Shown: positions 1-13,200 of the stretch, one piece after another
Numbering within the stretch: position 1 is the stretch's first letter
Layout: every line of letters starts with the position of its first letter
DNA from: Ooceraea biroi
Taxonomy: Eukaryota > Arthropoda > Insecta > Hymenoptera > Formicidae
Length of the DNA stretch: 64,000 bases
Direction of reading: 5' to 3'
Assembly: GCF_003672135.1 (NCBI RefSeq)
Contig: NC_039513.1
Location: 15,093,591-15,157,590, forward strand
The notes under the pieces: model-generated
Database searches by the model: none
Seen by the model: the letters and a program-made list of their open reading frames with translations, nothing else
Told to the model about the DNA's origin: nothing
Position numbers and translations under genes: made by a program

Positions 1-3000
1 ACACACGTGCCTCCTAAATCGGCTCATTAAACCGAATCGCGAATTAATTAATTTCAGTTAATGTTGTGCATATTAATTTGATCACTTATGTAACTTTTGG
101 TCTACTTTTGTCTAAACAAAGCGACTCGGGATCGAAGCTTCGCAGAATATTCGCAAAGGAATATAATATTATGTATTTTATGCAGCTTTTAGCGGTTATT
201 TTTAACGTTACACAATAAATACGCCGTACAAGTATGTTAACAAACCTGATAGTTAAGTGGCAGCTGATAACTGCTGCCGGAATTTCGCGTATAATTTTAT
301 ATAAAAATGTAGCCTCGAAGTTTCTATTGACAAGATATATCGTCATGCTATCGGAGAGCGGCCTGGTTTAATTAACATCGCCGCGCTCTCATATCTTACG
401 TTCATAGGCGCTGAAAATGATAACGGTGTGTGGACAGCCCTCTATTCTCAGGAGATGAAAAATACTGCCGATTATGCGTTATCGTTTTCAAACAACGACA
501 TATGGTACAGTTCCTTGTGTCGCGAACTAATAAATGTGTTTCTAAGACACGTAATTATCTCCGTTTCCAGTCATAGATTGTTCTTTACTCTGGTGATAAA
601 TCTTATATTAATTTTCTTTCAAAAGTGAAAAAGAAAGGGCTAAGAGTGAAAGTGCTTTTCAAAAGAAAACGGAACAAATGAGTATAGCTCAGGGAATTAA
701 TAAAGAAATAAATTAATTATATTCTTCTCAACGTATTTCCTCGTATTTTGAAAAAAAGGATAAGCAGACAAAAGATAAAGGAATATTAAGATTAAATAGA
801 AAAAAATGATTAGAGAAAATATTAGACAGTACTAGACCATTTATTTTTACATTAATACACGAATATATTTCAGAGTATAAAATTTTTTATTTCGCGAGAG
901 AAAAAGTCATTTAAATCGTACCAATTTAATTAGTATTTTTCTGTGCGACGACAGATTTCCTAAAAATGTCAGCCGTCCGGTGATGCATTTTTCATTTCGT
1001 TTTTTTCGATGTCCATTAATTCTTCGAAAACGGCGGTCTGCCGGCAACATGGCGGCTTTTATCTACGCTCCAAATCGCTGCGGATAAAGGGGCTCTAGCT
1101 TGGTACAAGGGATCAACATGAGCTTAACGGCAGGCGCCAATATACCTCTACCTACCCCCCACATACCAACCAAGCCGTCAAGCTGTGGTATTAAACGGGG
1201 CATGCGTGAGGTCCACGGTGGTTGGTCACGTGTACGTCTCCAGCATCCTTTTGTGCACGTAGATTCTTAGAAATTCTAAGGAAGCGCGCGATATTTATCC
1301 ATCACACTCTCTCGTCCGGCAACAGTATTATTAAAGCGGTAACTTCGCGGGGTAAATTTTAATCAGTCCACCGAGGGATGCAGCTCGAAGCTGCAGCTTG
1401 CATTTGCACAAAAAAAGATGCGACGTTCTCACGTACATACATACGTCTTTAGAAATTCCGCGAAAGGGAAAACGCGCGAGGTTTATCCGTCATATTTACC
1501 CGAGCATTGATTCTTTCTCTTCCTCAAATGACGATCCGCGAGATAAAAGTGCGAAAGTGGAATATAAAGCGTCTGAAATAGACTGGGAAATACGATATGG
1601 GAGTCACTTAATTAAACGTTTAACGTTGAAGACTGAGGGGCGCGGACGAGATATAAGTTGACAATTATCGCATTAATGCTTGCGAAATATTGCTCAGAAA
1701 TATTTCCGCTACCTTGCTACTGACTGTAACAATCCTTGGATGTACCAAATAATAATTTTCTTAATTAGGACGTATATAATTTGTGAAATTCTATTTTTTA
1801 TTCATAATTAAAAGACGCTGTAATGTCTCGTGTTAAATATATTTTTTATTATATAAATTCATATCTCTATAAGTCTGTCTCTGTTTTTCTTTTCAGCGCA
1901 GCGCACTAATATTGTCGAAGGCATCCACGATTAATTAAAATCGCGAACGGCTGGCTGGGCCAAGATACTCGTTCGAAGATGCGTTTTCCCCGGCTTCCAG
2001 GGGTGAGATTTGCCTAAAAAGCTGTTAACGCGCGTGGGATAAACGGCGGGGAGTACCTTGGTTCTTTCGAGCGCGATGTCAGCCGATGTGTAAGAGGCTC
2101 GACGTCTGAGCTTTTATCCCTTCGAGTATCCTACAAACTTTAATTAAAAACCAGAGAAGGAAAGCGTATAAAATATACGTCTGCCGTCTTCGTTCGTCAC
2201 GGGGTGTTTCATAACGCGGAAACGGATGTGAAATAACGCACGTACGCGGCCTTTAATAATATTCTCGTTACGATGTAGATCTTCCCCGCGCGCGTGCCGA
2301 TGAAATCGATAAGAAAAGCAACAGTCTACGGATTTCGAGTAGTTCGACTCGGTGTTGCGATGAGAACGAGATACCGACAATGCAGAGTTTGCATCAAAGT
2401 TTGCAGCCCTTTGAAGTACTAGAAGACTCCAGAACTCCCTCCAACCCCTTTCTGATCAAACATACACACAATATACTTTACAAAAACGCAGTAATACGTT
2501 TTGCCAGTTACGCTATTCTTGAAACTATTAAAAATTGAATTACCAAGACGTCATTTGAGGGCAAGAAAAAATCATCAATCTCTTCAAATTTTCACATCTC
2601 ATTTCTTTCGATTCGCCACGTATGACGCAGTTAATTTAACTGATCGTCTCGTCATGGAACGCACACAGCGGGCCGCTCATTTTCGCGGGAATAAATTCAG
2701 TCGTAAAGTGTCGAAAAAAGGAACCGTAAAAAAAATTGTAGGAAAATTGCGCGAGAGACGCGGGAATATTTCCGCGAATCTCTTTCAGTCCTTGGGCTCT
2801 AGGCTGTGCTGTAGCATTGTATAAAGCGCAAGCCTCGTCCTGTAGTAGGAGTCTCCCTGCTCCTCCTCACCGCACTATTGACGGGAGTTTTAATAAAAGT
2901 ACCCCCACCACAGGAAAGCTAAACGTCGCAGTAGAAGGACCTGGTGAGCGCGCGGAGCCAAGAAGATATTGGGTAAAGCAAAGATCGTAAGGACACTTAG

Positions 3001-4417
3001 AGACATCGGCGCCCGGCGAAATTTCGGCCGGGAAAAATTCAGTTCGACTCGGGCGTTGACGCAAAAATAATTGTGGTCCTCATAGATCACAGGATAATTG
3101 CGATAAATGGCGCTCGACTGGATGAATATTTCATTGGCCGCCTGAAAGAACCGCCGAAGAATCGCACGAAAGCTCGAACCGAATGCTATCGATAATGACG
3201 TCGAAAGCTCGAGCCAAGCTCTGCAATTAACGTATTTAATGGTGCGATTAATTTATGATAAAAGAAAAAGTATGACTTGCGAAAGGATGAATAAACGTTT
3301 TAAGTTTCTCCAGATTATGATAATTTTGTTTTACTTAATAAAAATGAAAACATTTTATATATCCTCTTAAGTTACTTCTCTCTCTTTGACTCTCAATTTG
3401 CCTCAAAGTCTGTTAAAGAAAATAATTCTCGTCTGCTTTTTATATTAATGAAAGAAACTAGCATGCATAATATTTCTTTTAAATAAATTTAAATTCACAA
3501 CTTTGTTGACCTATCAATTAAATTAAATTAAATTATTTTGCTCAGAATACATATTGCTTCCAATTGTTGCTAATGATAAATCAATTTTTGTTACCAAGTA
3601 TAAAAGAATGGGAAATGTTATAATTTTATAATTATTACAAATTTATAATGTATAATAATCGTTTGATGCGTATACCAAATACCGTGCAGAAACAAGAAAT
3701 TATTTTATTTCGTTAAATAACGGTAAAAATAAAATAAAAAATAAAAAAAAGAGCAATTGTAAATTGATTCAATGAAACCGGACGACGCGCTACGCCGGAT
3801 TACAAATGTCAGGAACATGAGCGCTGCGCGAAATTCGATGACGGCGCGGATACATTTACAAAATAAAAATTCTCCGCAGCTCGTCCACGTACTTTTCGAC
3901 GATTTAAAAAGTTTTCCCGGCCAATTGATTGGCCAATTGCCACTTACGGGCATAAATACGCGCATAACGAGTGTGCGCTTTCACGTATGCGGACGCATAC
4001 GGCCGGCTCGACGATTCGAAAACGCAAATAGGAGTAACAGTGGGATTAAAACAGTTTGTGGTCAAACACAGAGAGGCTTCCTGCGTGAATGGTAGTAATG
4101 GTGGATCACTCGTGCGAAGAGTGCACCATACGTATTGTATAGAATCCGTGAGAGTAGGATTTATTTCTATAGGCTCGACGATGCGTTATAACAGCCTCGG
4201 TGTGCTCTCTTTCTCTCTGTCTCGCCTCAGCGGAAGGAAAGGGTGAAATGTCTAATGCCTGTCCTGTAACCGCACATCTATCTATAAATCACACTCTAAT
4301 AACAAGTTTGAACGCTTGGAGAATTTCTCGATGCGCTGCACTTGCCAGAATGGAGAGTAAAGTGGAGGCAACTGCTGAAAATCTTTAATTCGACAGAAAT
4401 AAGCGCGACAAGAATAA
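1..4417. other. Intergenic DNA without a recognisable gene
   Basis: I find no reading frame here with recognisable protein character, no splice-consistent exon set and no RNA gene. Open frames are short, AT-rich and unrelated to any family I know. The only motif I would point out is a YY1/Pho-like ATGGCGGC core at about 1045-1056. This may be regulatory DNA of a neighbouring gene, but nothing in the sequence proves it. Confidence 0.5.
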
Positions 4418-4592
4418 GCTCGAAGTTTATAACGAGATAAATAAAAATCGCTTTTTATTTATCCATTATATTTACTCGTATGGTTTTCAATCGTATGAGT
4501 AGACGTAGTGAGTAATATTGGTTTTCAATCATATGAGTAGATATAGCAGGAGATAACAAGCGATTTTTACTTATCTCGTTAGAAACTTCGAG
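4418..4592. mobile_element. Small foldback (inverted-repeat) element
   Basis: A left arm of about 34 bases beginning GCTCGAAGTTT (4418-4451) is repeated in inverted orientation at about 4559-4592, with only about two mismatches. Between the arms, a phrase beginning TGGTTTTCAATC occurs twice in direct orientation, and a related ATGAGTAGATATA phrase recurs inverted just to the right of the element. There is no coding capacity. It looks like a non-autonomous foldback/MITE-type element. I could not identify a certain target-site duplication, so superfamily and exact ends are open. Confidence 0.55.
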
Positions 4593-5215
4593 CCGTTCTT
4601 CTTCTATTATATCTACTCACATGATTACGTTTGGTCGCGTTTGATTGCTTAGCTTGTCTAGATGTTCATTTCAACATCGATCTTGCCTCTCGGCCGGAGA
4701 TGTGTGACGGAAATACGGAGCACGTGCATTCGGACATACGATTTGGATGGCGAACCGGACTAGTACGGTACGACTAATCGATAGTAATGTCAATATTAAA
4801 ACTGTGTAATAGCGCGTTAGTACTGCGAGGGTGATCGCCGTGACTTGTCAGCTGTGTCCACACGACGCTTTACAGATTCCTAATGTTCCGTCCGGAGAGT
4901 TACGGGCAATTGATTTATTGACCTGCCGAGATATTACCGCGTGACTTATCGATACTCGCAATTTCGTCGAGGTATATTAACGATGTCTCCGCGGTGTCTG
5001 CGACACGCGTTCGCAGGGTATTAGAAAAATCGTGAAAGAGTCCGGACATAATAATGTGCGACCGACGTTTAAGACCAGGAATTACCAGGTAAAGTAACTG
5101 ATATTTCTTCAGCAATTTTCTCATTCACATTCAATGAAGTATCGTAATTTAATTTTTAGCAAACACGAGTACAACAGAATGAAGCTAAAATTAAGGGGTG
5201 AAACAAGGAAAGCTA

Positions 5216-5715
5216 CACAGTTGGAAAATTTGTGTTTTCTTGTTAAAAAATATGCCGGTTAACATTTTTGTGTTAAATATTTAACACATTCATGTGTTAA
5301 TTTAACATGTTGCTGTTGTGTTAATTCAATTCAAGTGTTAAATTTTTAAAACAACTAAAAAAAGTGTAAAAATTACACATTATGCACCTATTTTTAATTT
5401 TACACAATAGATATGTTCCGTATTATTAGTGACAAGTTTTATCTGTTAAACTTTACAGAAAACTATGTTGAGAGTAAAGATGTACGTAAAAATAACTTTT
5501 TTTCGAGTTAATTTTATCATTAAAAATATGTTGATTTTACATACAATTTATTTCAAATTACTTCGCAGTTTGCATTCATTTTGGGTTAAAATATTAACAT
5601 AATATTAGTGTCACCATTTAACATATCCATATTATGTTAAATTAACACAAAAATTTATGTGGACCGTTTGGGACATGTGATATCTGTTAAATTTAACACA
5701 AATTTTTCACCTGTG
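5216..5715. mobile_element. Tc1/mariner-type MITE with TA target duplication
   Basis: The left end (5216-5236) and the reverse complement of the right end (5695-5715) match at 19 of 21 positions, both starting CACAG. Each end is flanked by TA (5214-5215 and 5716-5717), the target-site duplication expected for Tc1/mariner elements. The 500-bp interior is AT-rich, is filled with repeated TTAACAC/GTGTTAA words that also face inward from both ends, and has no transposase frame. This supports a non-autonomous miniature element. Superfamily assignment rests on the TA duplication and size only. Confidence 0.7.
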
Positions 5716-8700
5716 TAATATCTTATACTTTTCTCGTACCGCCGCTGATATCATGCATTTAGTTTTTTATATTAATGTATTATACAAAGAAGGTAATTCT
5801 CTGCTAATATATAAAATAACACACATTGTGTCCTCATTCTAAACAACTAAATGAAGAATAAATTCCGACGCGTATAATTGTCTTGTTAATTTTACAGGTC
5901 TTATAAATTGCGACACGTTATTGTGTCGCGAAACATCCCTTCGATCCGTGAACATATCGATCGCACATACGTATGCATATACATACAACCCTCGCTGTGA
6001 TCACTGCGTGGGTAGTTGAGCACCCTTATCAAATATCCCCAGCGCGCATGCCGGCTGATCGGGGGTGGAATATCAAAGGCGCCGAGGGCGGGGCTGCGAG
6101 GACTCGCATGGCTTCGTCCTCGCGCCAGAGAGGAGAGCCTCTTTTACTGTTCTTCGCGAACAATAACCTTTAACCTTATCTCACTTAAACGCCAACTTGC
6201 CCCGAACTTCCGAATACAGATAAAGTTCATTCAATGTTAATGTTTCGCGTAAATTAAGTGTCCTTTATCAGGGATAACATTTATTCATGGTCTCACCCCT
6301 TCGCTCACGCTCCTCCGTCCCAAGATTTCTTCCTTCGTCTATAAGCGGATATTTTAATTGAGGCCATTTTTTATCGCTTCATCGGCTGTTTTGTTACTGC
6401 GGCGGCGAGTTTTCAGTGACTGTGATCCTTCTCGGTGGTTGCTTCCAAGATGTTTAAGCATTTTAGCGTTCGCTAATAATTGCACGTAAATATCAGGTAA
6501 TGATAATAGCAATTTATCTTAATAATATTAAAATCTTGATATTACCTCGAGATCTCGTTCTCGTTAAATATCGGAGGATCGGTTTATTAAAGAGTTTTAT
6601 GTAATATTATAATAGCAAAATATTTTACAACGTTATTATATTATACTTGGCAATAATTATTATGTATAGGTAATTTGTCTCTCACTATTATTTATAAAAT
6701 CCTCTTTTCTTCCGGGTGGCAAGCTTTCAAGCGAGGAACAGCGAATACTTCGTATTGTTTTCTTGCAAATGAGAAACCCTTTGTAGCGCGTGCTGCTTCT
6801 CCGTGACACTCTGTCGCAAGACGCTTCTCCGCTTACAAATTATTCTGTTAATTGTGCTATCATCAATGTAATTGTCATACAGCGCCTATCTCCGTTGGCC
6901 TGTAATTTGCACTTTCCAATGGATCTCTACGATTTCAACGAATTATTGTCCACTTCATAAAATACCCCTTTCATTCTTTTCTTCGCGCTGATTGGCGCCC
7001 TGCTGAAGGCAAAATTAAATTTTCACCTGGGAAACGGGGAGAGAAAGAGAGAGAGAGGCGGGGGCGGTTATTTCCGCCTGACAAATCAACATCGCGCTGT
7101 TTATTTTTGTCTGGCGCCTTTGAAAGCGCAGCTCCCGCTTCTTTCTCCACGGTGCATTGCATCACAATGCGATATCGCCGTGAGTTTCCGCCCTGCATAC
7201 TCCATACACGGAAGAACAAAACGATGCACAGGGATGAGATGAAGAGGGAGCAAAGTGCACGGACCCTACGCCGGTATAATGCGATTATGCGCAGGGAACA
7301 GGGAGAATTAAATATGACTTAAAAAGGCATTAAGTAATTTCCGCGCAATCCTCTTAACTCCCGCGATCAGAGTACTTTTTGATTCGTATAAATATTACTC
7401 GAACTTACTACTGTCAGCTGATTCGCGATTGGCCAGAAGATAATTCTGGTTTATTGTCGACTGCGAGTGAAGTCTTAAAGACATATAAATATTTATTTGA
7501 GCTTAATCATGACTTGGAACATTATTTGTCAAAGCGAATTTTTAAAGAAATTAGTTATTAATTCTAATTCTTGATAATGCGCGAAATATTAAGGACTTAA
7601 AATCATCTTTCCTTGATTTAAGACACAGTTAAATTTATAATTCTGAACTAATTTCAATCAATGGTTCTATCTGTTTCATTTTTTATGTATGGTCGTAGAC
7701 AAATCAAGTTATAATTAATAACTAAAACATAAGTAAAGTTAGAATACGAATTATAGCTGCAACATTAATAGAAAAAAAATAGTCCTTCTATTATAATTCT
7801 TTTTTTAATTCGCTCAAGAGTATTTAATACACAAAGTTTCTTTAATAAATAATTACAAAATTATGGCACGAGTTTCAAATACGCCTCCACTACTTTTTAG
7901 TAAAAAGTTTTTACCGTTCTGCCGGCGTGTCAGAGGCGCGTCGCGGAGGCATCGACGCGCGAAACGCGAACAATAAGCGTATCCGTCGGCTTCGCCGTGA
8001 ATCGCGCGTCCGCGTAATGCGCTTTCACCCTAACGAGATTGACCTCGTACGAGCCACGTCTATGGGGTTGCCGGCGATTAATCCACGCGGAGTAGCGCTT
8101 CGTGACTTTTCGTTTCTGCGAAGAGAGAAAGAAAGAGAGAGAGAGAAAGAGAAAGAGAGAGAGTCCGAACCCCAGCAACGCGGAGGTCGGAGGAGCCGAG
8201 GGGTCCCAGCTGTCGACGGGGCACCGGCTGCGCGTACAATATCGCCCCGTGGCTTTCGGGGGATCCAAGATGACGGCTCTTCCGTCGCGCGCGTTATGCG
8301 ACGAGGGGTGGTCGGGTACTACTGTTACGACGGTGGCGGTAGTGGCGTCAGCTTGCGCGCAAGAAGAAACGGCTGACCCTCATATCCGTGGACGCCCGCA
8401 CCGCGACGCCGAACTCGGAGAAAAAGTCGACCCTCGCGGATTTATTGCGAGTAACGATCCGCTCGAGGATCCGGTCGCATCGCGGAGCCCAGCGGAGAAG
8501 ATGATGACCGGTCCTCCTCTTCGTGACTTCCGAACTGTCCGTTGCTCTCCTCCTGCGTCCTGAAGTTCAAAGTTATCCTGGTTGGGCAAAACTATCCCAA
8601 GGCAAGAAGTATCTTGAGAATTCTGTGTAATCGGATATATGTAAAATTTTTAATGTAAAATTGAATTCTAATACCGTGTAAGATAAGTAAATAACTTGAT

Positions 8701-10025
8701 GTTGGACTGAAGAAGAGCTTGACCCAGCGTGGAGAGAATCATTGGCACCGCTGTGTGATTTCACGTTATTTTATTTTAATTTACAAATCTCAGGCTCTAG
8801 ATTTACATAAAATATGATTAATCGATACAACGTTTGCATATAATACATCTGTAATGCCGAGAAAAATAAATATATGTATTGCACATATTCTACAATTTTC
8901 AACACTTTACATGTACAAAGTGCGCGAACATGCTCGCGTGGTGCCGCTCGCGAGGAAACGTGGGGAAAAACGCGGAATCCTCGCCTGTCCGCCGCCTCGC
9001 AAATCGTAATTTATCGGAATGCAGCCGGAGCGTATCCGGCCTAATCCATCACCACTTTCCTCTTTCCTCCCCTCGGTGGAGAAAATCTTCGGTCACCTCT
9101 ATATACCTTTCATCCTACATTTCTCGCGTCACATGCGTCGACCACCGACTCTCCTCCTCGATAAATGCACGAGACACACATTAAAAATACTCGGAGTCTT
9201 GGATCGGGAGACAAATAGCGCGCGAATCTCAGGAAGAAAACTGACCCAAGCAAAAGAACAAATTAATACAAGCAAAAGAGCTTGCTTGAAATCTTTCGCT
9301 GAAATCCTAGATAAATTCAGCAAGGTCCTCGCGTGTGCTTGCACTTGTTCCTTTTCCTGGTCCTAAAATTCGCGTGCTAAGATCAGAGAGAGGCGCATTC
9401 AGTCCCGCGTTCGATTGATCGCGGAACGAACAGCAACAAATTTACGCGGACGCATTAACGGCGGGGCGCCATTTACAGGTGGCAACTAGGGGAGCTGCGA
9501 ATGGTAGGAAGTGATTTATAAGGGTACACCGAATTCGATCGTTGCACGTGCGCTAAAGCTCACGTTTCAGCGGCCAGTGCGCCCGCTTTCCACTAGCTCT
9601 TCCCTTTTTCTCCTTTTCCTTGTTTTTTTTTGTGCAATTTTATCTCGTAATTCATGGTCTCCAAAATTAGTGTTCGCGTGTCACCGCCGAGAAGAGTTAT
9701 TATCAATGTATGTACGAGAGAAAGAGAGAGAGCCATGGGTGAGAGGGTTCTACCTTGAAACCACGCGGAGTAACGTGATCGGATGAAAGAAAGGCGCTGT
9801 AAATATATTACGAAAATATAATATACGAGGTCATAAAATCTTTGTCAAATGATGAAAATTTGAAAATTCGTATCGTCGTACGAGAGAAAAGAAATGTCAC
9901 ACGCCATGGATGGCACTCGGTTACTCCGTCACGTCGAACTTTCACATATTTAAAGGTATATGCTTGTCCGAGAGGTAACGATTACTCAGAAAAAACGAAG
10001 TACGCGTTATACGTACGTGTACACA
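5716..10025. other. Intergenic DNA, including a GC-rich purine-repeat stretch
   Basis: No gene is supported. GA-rich simple repeats occur at about 7040-7060 and 8120-8165. The 7.9-8.6 kb stretch is GC-rich with many CpGs, and that composition keeps long frames open on both strands without any domain signal. The right part lies just past the stop codon of the BTB gene and probably contains its 3' UTR on the minus strand. Confidence 0.45.
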
Positions 10026-10295
10026 TTAAACGGAGCTAGTTTTTGGTAAGGGCTTCAGTTTAGAATTCAGTTCGCGCTGCTGCTCGTGGAACTCTTGAAA
10101 GCAGGGCACGATGCACAAATTAATCTGACACTCGGGACAATGATACTTGGTTTTCCTACGGAGTATTCTGCCGCGATCGTCCACCGTGTTCCAGCAATGA
10201 TTGCAGCCCAAAGCGGGGCCCTGGCGCAGCACCGGACAGTGACCTAATCGTTGATCGCCCGCACTTTCGCGAGGTTCTCTGCTACTGCTGCTGCT
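10026..10295 (-). CDS. Alternative terminal exon B2: piggyBac-type Cys/His zinc ribbon
   Basis: The exon follows a CTTACAG acceptor, is in phase 0, and encodes 89 residues to a TAA at 10026-10028. After a Ser run and a charged stretch come the metal ligands CNHC, then RRKTKYHCPEC, then LCIVPCFQEFH: C-x2-C, C-x2-C, LC-x3-CF-x2-FH, with an HxP about a dozen residues before. This spacing, including the T-x-Y-x-C and the C-[IV]-V-P-C-F-x2-[FY]-H ending, is the signature I know from the C-terminal Cys-rich domain of PGBD4-like piggyBac transposases. No DDE catalytic domain is nearby. I infer a transposase-derived DNA-binding finger joined to a BTB protein; convergence on a similar zinc ribbon is the alternative. 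Confidence 0.75.
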   Translation of the reverse strand, partial: SSSSSREPRESAGDQRLGHCPVLRQGPALGCNHCWNTVDDRGRILRRKTKYHCPECQINLCIVPCFQEFHEQQRELNSKLKPLPKTSSV

Positions 10296-13200
10296 CTGTA
10301 AGCAGAAATTAAATTATATTTATCATTAAATAATTAAGTGTAAAAAAAGAAGAAACGCAAGAAGCTAATCAATCTGCAATGATTTTGCAGAAATGGAGAG
10401 AAAGAGAAAACGCAAATTTAACTTTTCAGGTCTCAAGATTTTAATATTTCGATAATTTGAAAGTGAATCGATATGAATAATCGCAAAAATCACAACCCTG
10501 AAATGCAAATCAAATCTTCATAAACTAAATTAATGATTTACCGACTTCAGTAATACCTTCAGATGAAAGTACGATGTGTCTACCTGTGGAGACGAAGAAG
10601 CCCGCCGCAGCTCCGTCGTCTTCACCCTCAGTCCACCGGAAATGCCACCGCTGCTGATGCCGCTGGTCCCCGGCTCAGAAACGGTGCCCGACAAGATCGG
10701 GACCGATGTCTCCTCGTATCCCTCTTCCTCCGTCTTCAGGACGGGCGCTGGTTCGATGACTATCGACGGACTCGTTGTCCTGCCGGGCAACGGATCTGGA
10801 TGCGAGTGTTGCCGGTGTATCCAGTACGTCCCGGACGTGCTCGGTTGCTGAGTGGACAGCAGTGGGTGCGAGTGCTGCTTCGTCAAGTAGGATGGCTGTG
10901 GCACCGTCAACAAATTCGACGACGTCGTCACCGTCAGCAGGTTCGGCTGATGGCTGACCAGCATGGTGTGTGGCGGCGGCGATATGCGTGACTCCTCGAA
11001 ACTCCTCGACGTCTGTGGGAGATTCAGTGTCGGCGTGGCGAGGTGGATGGAGGTCGAGACGATGTGTGGTGAGGGACCCGCCTCGCCGTCCGGCGACAGG
11101 TGACTCGGCTCCTTCTTCACTCGCGGTTGCCTGATCAGGAGCCTAGTCCTTTTCGTCACTTGCGTTTGCTTGCAATGAAGAGCTATAATAATAAATAGAT
11201 AGACTTTAGCCGCACTGAAGAGAGTCGGTTAATTACTAAAACATTTATAAATGAATCAATCAAACAAACAAGAGCTGAATGGACTAATATTATAAATATA
11301 ATAAATATAAAACACATAACGTTAGCTACTTTATTATGCAATTATTATTGACAGAATTATATATTATGTTAATGAGTTTTCCACTGAAATTTAGTACCAG
11401 AAATCATATTCAGGTATAATTAATATGCATATTAATAAATAAATAAAAGATCCAATAATTGTGTTCTATATTTATAACTTGTGTTGTAATTGCTTAACAA
11501 TTGTAGATGAGCAATTGTAGTATTGCCTAATAAGATATTAGTTACACTTTGATTGCTTCTTCTTCTTTTTTAGTTATATACAGTAATAGTAGTCGCACAT
11601 TAAAATAATTAATGAAGAAAATGTCGAGAAGAAGTAAATGGGACTTTCACACTCTGTTGCAAACTGTTAGAATAATTTTTATTTCTTCAGGATTACTTTG
11701 TAATTGTTTATATAAGGGGTATAAATGCTTCTTAACAGTGCAATTAACGGCTATTTCACTATTAAAAACTAATTTTCCTAATTTTAAACCATCCAGAAAC
11801 GTATATTTCTCGACTTTCGTAAAAAGCTGCTTCATTTTCGGTCCGCTGTAACGGAAACAATCTTCGGTTTACAACTAAAGAACGAAATTTACCATGAAAA
11901 TATCTTAGGATTGCCTCAAATATTCACACCTCCAAATGTGAATGTCCTCGCATTCTTTTGTGTTCAATACATGCATTACTTTACTGTTTTTAGATAATTC
12001 AATTATCAATATATATATAACAAAAAAGATAAATAAAAAAATTTGCTGCATGTGAAATTAAAAAGCCTTTCCGTACAGTTCGCCTTCCACATGTTCCACA
12101 TGTTCCACTTTCATTTTACAATTAATATTAAAAGATCGATATAATGTTATAATAAAATATTACATTTATCTTTTTTTTTCATATACACTTATCACAATAT
12201 TTCACTGAAAAGTGGCTAATATATCGATGCTGTAATTAAACAAAATAAACACAATGATAATTATAAAAACACGATCATATTTTGTATTAAATTTCGAAAC
12301 GATAGAATTATTTTCACCAAAATAAACTTGATTTAAGATATTTAGTACAATCGAGTAATATCGCATTTGTTCGTCATTCTATGTACATTTTAATATAATT
12401 AGTTATTAACAGAAGAAGATAGATGCAAGTCTGTAAGTATCTAGAAAAAAAGGTGACAGTGCAGTAAAAGAATACCATAAAAGAATATCATAAAAAAAAA
12501 TATGCAACAAATATAAATATAGTATAATCTCTAGTACATAACATAAAAAGTAAATTCCCGGATAGAGGAAAATATATCTCTGAGAAGTCTATGACGATCC
12601 TCATATATTTATCAACAGAGTAACAATTAATAAATGTAATACATGTATTGATTGATTATTTCCGTGTGTGCATAATGTTAGTCTCATACGATCGACACAC
12701 GTGTGCAGATACAGATGACGCATTCTCTAATCATATACTTAGTTATTTACTATGTACAAGTGTTATAGTGGTAGACTACAATCGGTGCAACGGCGTAATT
12801 TCATCGTCCCAATGTCCACGACGTCTTGGCCACCGAAGCACTTAAATTGCACCAATTCTAGATGGTACTGAATCTGTACTAATAATATCTCGTAATATCT
12901 GACACGTAACAATACATAACAAAAAAAGTACTAAAAACTATCGTTATCGTCAGCCATAAATATTGCTAAGAAGCGAACGTACGTTCAATGATTATGCTAT
13001 AAATTCAATGATCGATTGAATATTGTGGCTCCAACGAATGTAAATCGCGATTCAATAGCGAAATCGAAAGCTAAAACAAAAGTTAAGAAATACATTTTAT
13101 AAAAAAGAATTTAAAATAATTTAATATCAAATATTTATAAATGTGAATATGAAAGATCTCACCTGTTACAGGTGATCCAAAACAATGATTCAAAAAACTG

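Noticed and set aside
7927..8563. Overlapping frames of about 150 codons on both strands
   Set aside because: They result from GC-rich, purine-repeat sequence; translations are Arg/Glu low complexity with no domain, splice logic or start context.
10563..10991. 142-codon plus-strand frame opposite the BTB linker exon
   Set aside because: Shadow of exon B1; Arg/Gln-rich translation and no domain.
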